Shown one piece after another: positions 58,776 through 64,000 of a stretch of DNA of 64,000 bases. This stretch comes from Histoplasma ohiense (taxonomy: Eukaryota; Ascomycota; Eurotiomycetes; Onygenales; Ajellomycetaceae). The notes below the pieces were generated by a model. It was not told where the DNA came from. It saw only the letters and a list, made by a program, of their open reading frames with translations, and did not search any database. The DNA is taken from the NCBI GenBank assembly GCA_017607445.1, contig JAEVHH010000005.1:2113001-2177000 (forward strand), read 5' to 3'. Every line of letters begins with the position of its first letter. The stretch's first letter is position 1. A program made the translations under genes and the position numbers.

Positions 58776-61221
58776 TCACAGCAGTAACGCCGTGGCTTCG
58801 TCAATTTTCTCCTTAATAATATCTCTCCATTTCTAAAATACCCAGCCAACAAAAAAAATTATTAGCATAAAGCCCTAGTTTTTTTTTTTAAAAAAAAAAA
58901 ACCCCCCAAAATGTTGATCTTCGTAAAATAATGCCGCTTGGTCAAAATAAAAAGTGAGCACCGTACCTTAGCATTACCTAAATTACCGCTCTCCAAGCTC
59001 TCGACGAGGCCAGGAAATGTCACACCGGAATATCCAGTCCACAACCCCGGAGCAAAAACAACATGCTTGAACCAATTTCGCCCATCTAGGCCATCCTGGT
59101 GCAAGAATTTCCGTTCCAGGTTTTTATATTTGCCGTTTGCAGTGCGAATTTTGATGTAAAGCCGTATCTTCTTCCACCAATGCCACCAGGGTAGATGTTC
59201 ATCGAGTTGTTCTGTCAGTGATGCAGTGTATGCGTCAAAAACAACTGCAGCTTTACGTAGTTTCGCAATCGCGACGTCAAGTGATTTGAAGCTGAATCCT
59301 GTGGCAGCTTTCTCTTTCGCCGAAGCTAAGTACGTGGCTAACCCATTGGCGTAGTCGGTTGCATTCAAACCCAAGACAGGTTTCTCTGCGAGGTACGCAG
59401 CTGTTAATGACCAGACTTTCGCAGCGGCAACATGGTATGTCCAATTCGGGTCGCCGTAACGATTCATCCAATCAAAACTGTCATAATTTGAATGATACTG
59501 GTATATCGCATCCCCAGCCCTCGACCTAAAACCATAATCGAGGCTGGCGATGCCGGCAAAATCCTGGAACGCAGTGAAATCACTTCCGCTTCCCATCGTG
59601 GAGATTTCGCCGCCCCAGACGTCAAGGACAGTCTGACCTTTAACGGTCTGGTTGGGGGAAAGGACAAAGCCCGTTGCCTCATAGATAGCTTTATTTAATA
59701 AAGGGCTGGCTTGTGCGGTGAAATGATGTCCACTCGTAGCCATGTCGACATTGAGATACGCAACTATGGAGTTGGAGAGCCAGGTAAGATTCTCCTCAAC
59801 CCATTCTGTGGAGCCAATCAAACCGTATTCCTCGCCATCCCAACTGGCAAAGACGATGGTACGAAGGGGTTTCCAACCAGCCTTCATAGCATATCCAAAA
59901 CTGCGAATGACTTCGTTCAAAGCGGCGGAACCACTATTCGGATCCCCGGCCCCGCCTGCAATCCACGCATCTCTGTGATTACCCATAATAACGACTTCAT
60001 CTGGAATGGAGCCCTTAATGACTCCGATTACGTTCCAGATTGGGGTTGTAACGTACTCCTGCTCATTGTAAAGATTCAGGACAACGTTTTCTGGACTTGG
60101 GCCAATATTGTAATCTACTCCTTTATAGCCAAGACCGCCACCTTGCCAGTGCGCATTGAAATCGGAAGCTTCAGGTCCATGTCCATTGAGGGCTTTAAGA
60201 AGCGGTATAGCATCTTTGAACGATATTGGGAGTGAGGGAATTGACGGAATTGAGTGATTCGGGTTTTGGCGAGGATAGCCTGGGGTAGAAGCATATCCTG
60301 GGGTCGTTGGGTCACCGGGCGAAATGGCTTCGGCAGATTAGCAGCTAAACAAAAGACACCATGATTCGAAGGGGACGAACTTAAAAATTGCACACTACCC
60401 CGCTCCACCGCGCTAGGATTGCGAGCGGGGCCTTCCGGATACGGCTTATAGCCGTTGGCTTCAGTTATATCGCCATCCGCCTGGGGGTCGGAATACACAA
60501 CAAGGCCCACCATCCCGAGCTCCTGTGCACGTTTCACTTTCAAGCCACGGAAGATACCACCGTATTTCACTAAGGCGATTTTCCCTTCAAGGCTTACGTT
60601 CGCTTTCAGCAGATCATCAAAATCATGGTACGTTCCAAAGTTGGCATAGACATATCGGGCTGTGACATTCCCACTTGCCGAGTACCCGTGGAAAGTAGGG
60701 ATACGACCATTTAAGCCTGTGGTGGAATCCCTAGCCACGATATCTTCTTCCAAAGTGGCTTCAAACTTCACAGTCATATTTTCCCTATTTTTTTCAATCA
60801 ATGCCAATCGATGACTGACCGGGTAGTTGATGTATATGTCATAAGACGAGATGGTAGTTTCAAGGCCATATTCCTGCCATTTTTCCTGAGTCCATAAGGC
60901 CTGGCTCAGATTTTTGCCCGCTAAATGTGGACCCGACGTATAATATCTGCTCCATTCCTTGGCCTTCTCTGGGCTTGGAACGGTCTGGAGGATCTCTTGC
61001 AAAGTTGTATAGTTGAGGCCGTGTCCGTGGGGCCAAGAGGACCATATTGACCCGTGGTTGCGAGGGAGGACCGCGCAAGGGATAAGAAAAAGAACCACTG
61101 CGATACCTAGTATGGTAGCAAGGGTGAGAGTACAAACACGACGAAGTGTGGAATGACGATATCGGCGGCGGGGTGGAGCTAGTAGGACAACAAGCAACGG
61201 AGTTCTTTCGGTAATCGGCAT
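58776..61221 (-). CDS. M28B metallopeptidase, glutamate carboxypeptidase II / Vps70-Tre1-like
   Basis: Three exons give 752 aa: 61221-60381, 60327-58967, 58832-58776. A short basic N terminus is followed by one TM helix (LTLATILGIAVVLFLIPCAV), giving a type II membrane protein with many N-glycosylation sequons. A protease-associated domain (about 180-260) precedes the M28 zinc peptidase domain. The latter has NHRDAW near 397-402, GAGDPNSGSAA, the catalytic-Glu block WDGEEYGLIGS, LNVDMA, and the last zinc His in YQYHSNYDSF. A TfR-like dimerisation domain closes it. The family cleaves C-terminal Glu from peptides or works in vacuolar sorting and transporter turnover. The acceptor at 60328 (GCCGAAG) is unusual but restores QFLTISPGDPTTPGY, a family signature. 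The 57-nt last exon adds a helix typical of the family end. Confidence 0.9.
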
Positions 61222-62829
61222 ATTGGGCAGCTTTCCTCATGGCTCGGCGCCAGTCAGGGCATGATAAAGGAAGAGTGGCGGAGGTGAGAACTGGAGGGAG
61301 GAGAACGGTGTACCTGTATTGATTTTTATGTCATTTTCCCGAGTTGCACTCTGATAGCTCCAGAGGAGCTGATTGTAGGGATGATGAACTTACTACGGAG
61401 TATGGTAACTTATCAATCTGCCTCTTGGCAACGACCGAAGGAGAATAGCTGACCCCTCAGCGAAACCTGTAAAAAGTTCAGACTATTTCTTACACTATCA
61501 ATCATCATTACTATTCCATTTCTTAATCAAGGAGGTATTGTCTTTCAGAGGGCTTTAGGGGTGATCAATACCTGTGGTTTCCTTCTATCTCATGAAACAC
61601 TGCACAAGGGCTGGGGCAAGAGTCTTTACAAACTTTTTACAGACGGTACAGTTAAATGGGGCTCAAAATATCTCTATCAAGTGAAATTCCTAAAACACAC
61701 TCACTCTCAACATTATCAGTACACTCACGCCACTTCTGTAGAATTAGCGATTAGATTAGCGGGTTAATTAGAGAATTAGAGTTTAAGAAATATACGCGGC
61801 AGAGAGCTCCCCGAGAAGCACGCAACTATTTTAGCCACACCAGATTGAACAGAGAGCAAAAATTATGTGTGTGCAATTTTTCGAGTTCCGTTCAACTTTG
61901 AATCCTATCATAGTTGAGAGTTTGAATCACATCAAAGATTTTCCAGCCGAAAATTTGAAACCCCCGGGCCGCTCACCTGCGCGCCCGCCTGTGGGACAAT
62001 TACAATTAACTAACCTTGCACCTTCAAAGAAGAAATAATTGATAAGGACTAACCATAGCGTTGCATGGCCTTTCTATTTCCTTCCCGACCTGAGGAGATT
62101 TGGTTTCTACAAGGACAATCGTAAAAAAAGAAACTTACATTCAACACTTTTAATCACGGCGCGGGGACGAGGGGACGTATTCTCCTTTATTTTGACTCAA
62201 CATAGAAGTAAACCCTACTTCTCCAACCTTGTCTCCGGCTTTTTCTGCCAAATGAGTGGTTGGTTGGTCATTCTGAAGTCCTCGAAATGAAACATGCTGA
62301 AGTTAAACGGCATAAAGAAAGAAAGGGGAAAAAATAAATAAATAAAAAGTAAAAAGTAAAAAAAAAAAAAAAAAACATTTGAATGAACCTAGCTGCGCAT
62401 ATTTTGCTCGAAAGCAACCCTCCTCCAACCGACAAGATAATCATTAAATAAGATTTGCAATCGGACTCACCAGCGCCGACCAGATTTCCCATGTCATTTG
62501 ATTGGTGTATTATGGTTTGCAAGACTCCACGAGAAGTCGATATATTTCTCCGGTTGAAAGGTCAGAGGTTAACAGCCGTATTTGACCCCGGTTCCGACTT
62601 CTAAGAAACTCGCACCTGCCTGGTCATCACAGTTGCTGAAGATCAATGCTGACACTGCATTTAAGGGATACATGTCTTGTAGAATTTTAGTGTGTCGAAG
62701 GACTTAGCTAGACGCTACAACCATTCCTCCAGTTTATATTCCGCCCGTTGCGACGGGTTGACATCGAAGCACATTTAAAAGGTCGTCAGGATCTGGAATA
62801 GATGGAGACAATGAAAGCGGGAAGTTATT
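61222..62829. other. Intergenic region, peptidase promoter and 3' side of the edge gene
   Basis: 1.6 kb without a supported gene. TACGGAGTA lies at 61394-61402, 173 bp upstream of the peptidase start. Poly(A) and AAAAAGT runs span about 62325-62377. Confidence 0.55.
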
Positions 62830-64000
62830 TTATTGGGGTGGATTTACCAATTGGTCGGAAGCTGTATTGATTCCCGCGACTGCAGCAGTAGTGTTGTCCC
62901 CAAGGACCGTCTCCTCCTTCCGTTCAGGAAGATATGCGTACCTAGGCAACTGAGCCATTTTCTCCTCGGGGCTTATTTCGTTATCAGAATACACCATTCT
63001 CGTAGCCTTCGATTTTTCCTTCTCTTTCTTTGCTGGCTTCTCTCCAGCGCCGTCATATGGCTTCACTGTATTGCCTGGGGGTTTACCAGCCATTTCTTCC
63101 GCTTGCTTCGCTGCGCCTGAAATCAAGTCGTCGATTGAGGTTGGGGGTTGTTCGCCAACAACATGAGGTCCTGAAGGGCTTCGACTACTCTGGGATTGCT
63201 CTAAGCCATATGAAGGTTGGCCATGGTGTAATTGTTGCATCTGGAAAGCATTGACTTGGGGTGCCCCAAAACTTGGACGTTGGGGAAGGCTAGGAGCAGT
63301 AGGTAGACTAGGAGGACGAGAGGGAAAGGGGCTATTTTGTGGAGGGGTTTGGGTTCGGAGTGTTTGTTGCTGCTGTTGAAATGTTACTGGTGGAGTATTG
63401 GTACCCAACGGGCGCTGCGGCAAAGCCGACGTAGCGGGCGGGCAATGTTGAGGTGACACTTGGGGAGGGTTGAACTGAGTTGTGGAGTACTGATGTACCG
63501 TAGGTGGGTATTGACCATAGGTGGGAGAAGCGTAATCTGGTGGTTTCTGGAACGAAGTCGCACCTTGTTGATAAGCAGCGCCAGTATGCCCATAGGGCTG
63601 TGGGTAATGATACGGCTGACTTGAGCCATTCAACTGCTGGCTCGTAGGATACTGAGTCGTTGGAACCTACAACGCATGTAAGATAATGTTTCAGACATTG
63701 GATTTGGCTAGAAAATACGGGGAAGATGCTCACATATGTAGCAGCAGTTGTCTGTAAGCCCTGCCCAGCACCAATAGGAGTTTCATCACCGCTGCTCCCT
63801 CCAGCCGCCTGTTCCGCAAGCTTCGCCTTATGCTCCGCAAGCCTCTTTTTCAATTCTGCAGGGCTTTCGAATTTAGGTTTTTTAGGCTGACTGCCACCAC
63901 CTGGCGCTCCAGATGCGGGGTTCCCAGTCACAGCACGACGTTCCGCCTCAGCCTGTTGATATTGAGTCATGACCCGTTGATTATGAGCCTGCAAGACATC
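62830..64000 (-). CDS. BuGZ/ZNF207-like protein, C-terminal part (5' end beyond window)
   Basis: Two coding segments are visible: 64000-63734, open to the window edge, and 63666-62830, joined over a 67-bp gtgagc..tag intron in phase 0. The visible 368 residues start DVLQAHNQRVMTQYQQAEAE. Next is a basic segment with KKPKFESPAELKKRLAEHKA, a long Pro/Gln/Ser/Tyr-rich low-complexity region, and a conserved tail RMVYSDNEISPEEKMAQLPR. This order fits fungal C2H2 proteins related to BuGZ/ZNF207, whose N-terminal zinc fingers would lie outside the window. BuGZ binds Bub3 and microtubules and also works with the spliceosome in animals. The low-complexity region could support phase separation as described for BuGZ. 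The assignment rests on the two conserved segments only. Confidence 0.68.

Noticed and set aside
61561..61767. 68-codon plus frame upstream of the peptidase
   Set aside because: Isolated, no similarity recognised, length expected by chance in AT-rich DNA.
1..64000. Search by eye for tRNA B-box signatures, rRNA and snRNA motifs
   Set aside because: Only chance matches inside coding exons (for example GGTTCGAGTCTC near 1060 in the kinase) without a foldable tRNA around them.

Overview
The window is nuclear DNA of a filamentous ascomycete, most likely a eurotiomycete and probably an onygenalean (dimorphic-fungus) relative. This rests on short GT..AG introns of 53-280 bp in nearly every gene, fungal-only families (Zn2Cys6 regulators, HapC, RTC4-domain and DUF726 proteins), long intergenic spacers rich in mono- and trinucleotide runs, and transposon relics whose stop codons look like G-to-A (RIP-type) damage. 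The genus is inference; no rRNA or other marker is present. All gene models were spliced by eye from reading frame, splice sites and family similarity.

0-16.6 kb: a Ca2+/calmodulin-dependent kinase (475-2291, +), an uncharacterised 523-aa protein whose first exon had to be joined (3228-4870, -), a 1412-aa STE20/germinal-centre-type kinase (7008-11656, -) and an ARO8-type aminotransferase in eight exons (14109-16571, -).

16.6-32.8 kb: an AmdR-like Zn2Cys6 activator (18723-21275, +) divergent from the aminotransferase across a 2.15-kb spacer, prefoldin subunit 2, the CCAAT-binding subunit HapC/NF-YB, the splicing helicase Prp16, and oligosaccharyltransferase subunit Ost2/DAD1 (-).

32.8-44 kb: a TMEM14-like membrane protein whose start codon seems to form an exon alone, an RTC4-domain protein (-), a 1136-aa DUF726 membrane hydrolase (-), and a Pro/Ser-rich protein with a helical N terminus (+).

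44.4-46.5 kb is a small transposon graveyard. A 1.58-kb Tc1/mariner relic with CAGTG-type ends and TA targets carries a transposase broken by three in-frame stops. A 316-bp solo LTR with a perfect 5-bp target duplication is nested in it. A fragment resembling the reverse-transcriptase zinc-binding domain of a LINE lies just to the right.

47.5-57.8 kb reads as an accessory block: a Zn2Cys6 regulator, a cytochrome P450, a small single-TM protein and an MFS exporter. This could be a minimal tailoring/efflux locus, but no synthase is visible. It is followed by a glutamate-carboxypeptidase-II-like M28 peptidase (-) and, at the right edge, the 3' part of a BuGZ/ZNF207-like gene (-). The remaining genes are mostly core housekeeping or signalling genes. 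I see no CRISPR array, tRNA, rRNA or viral gene.
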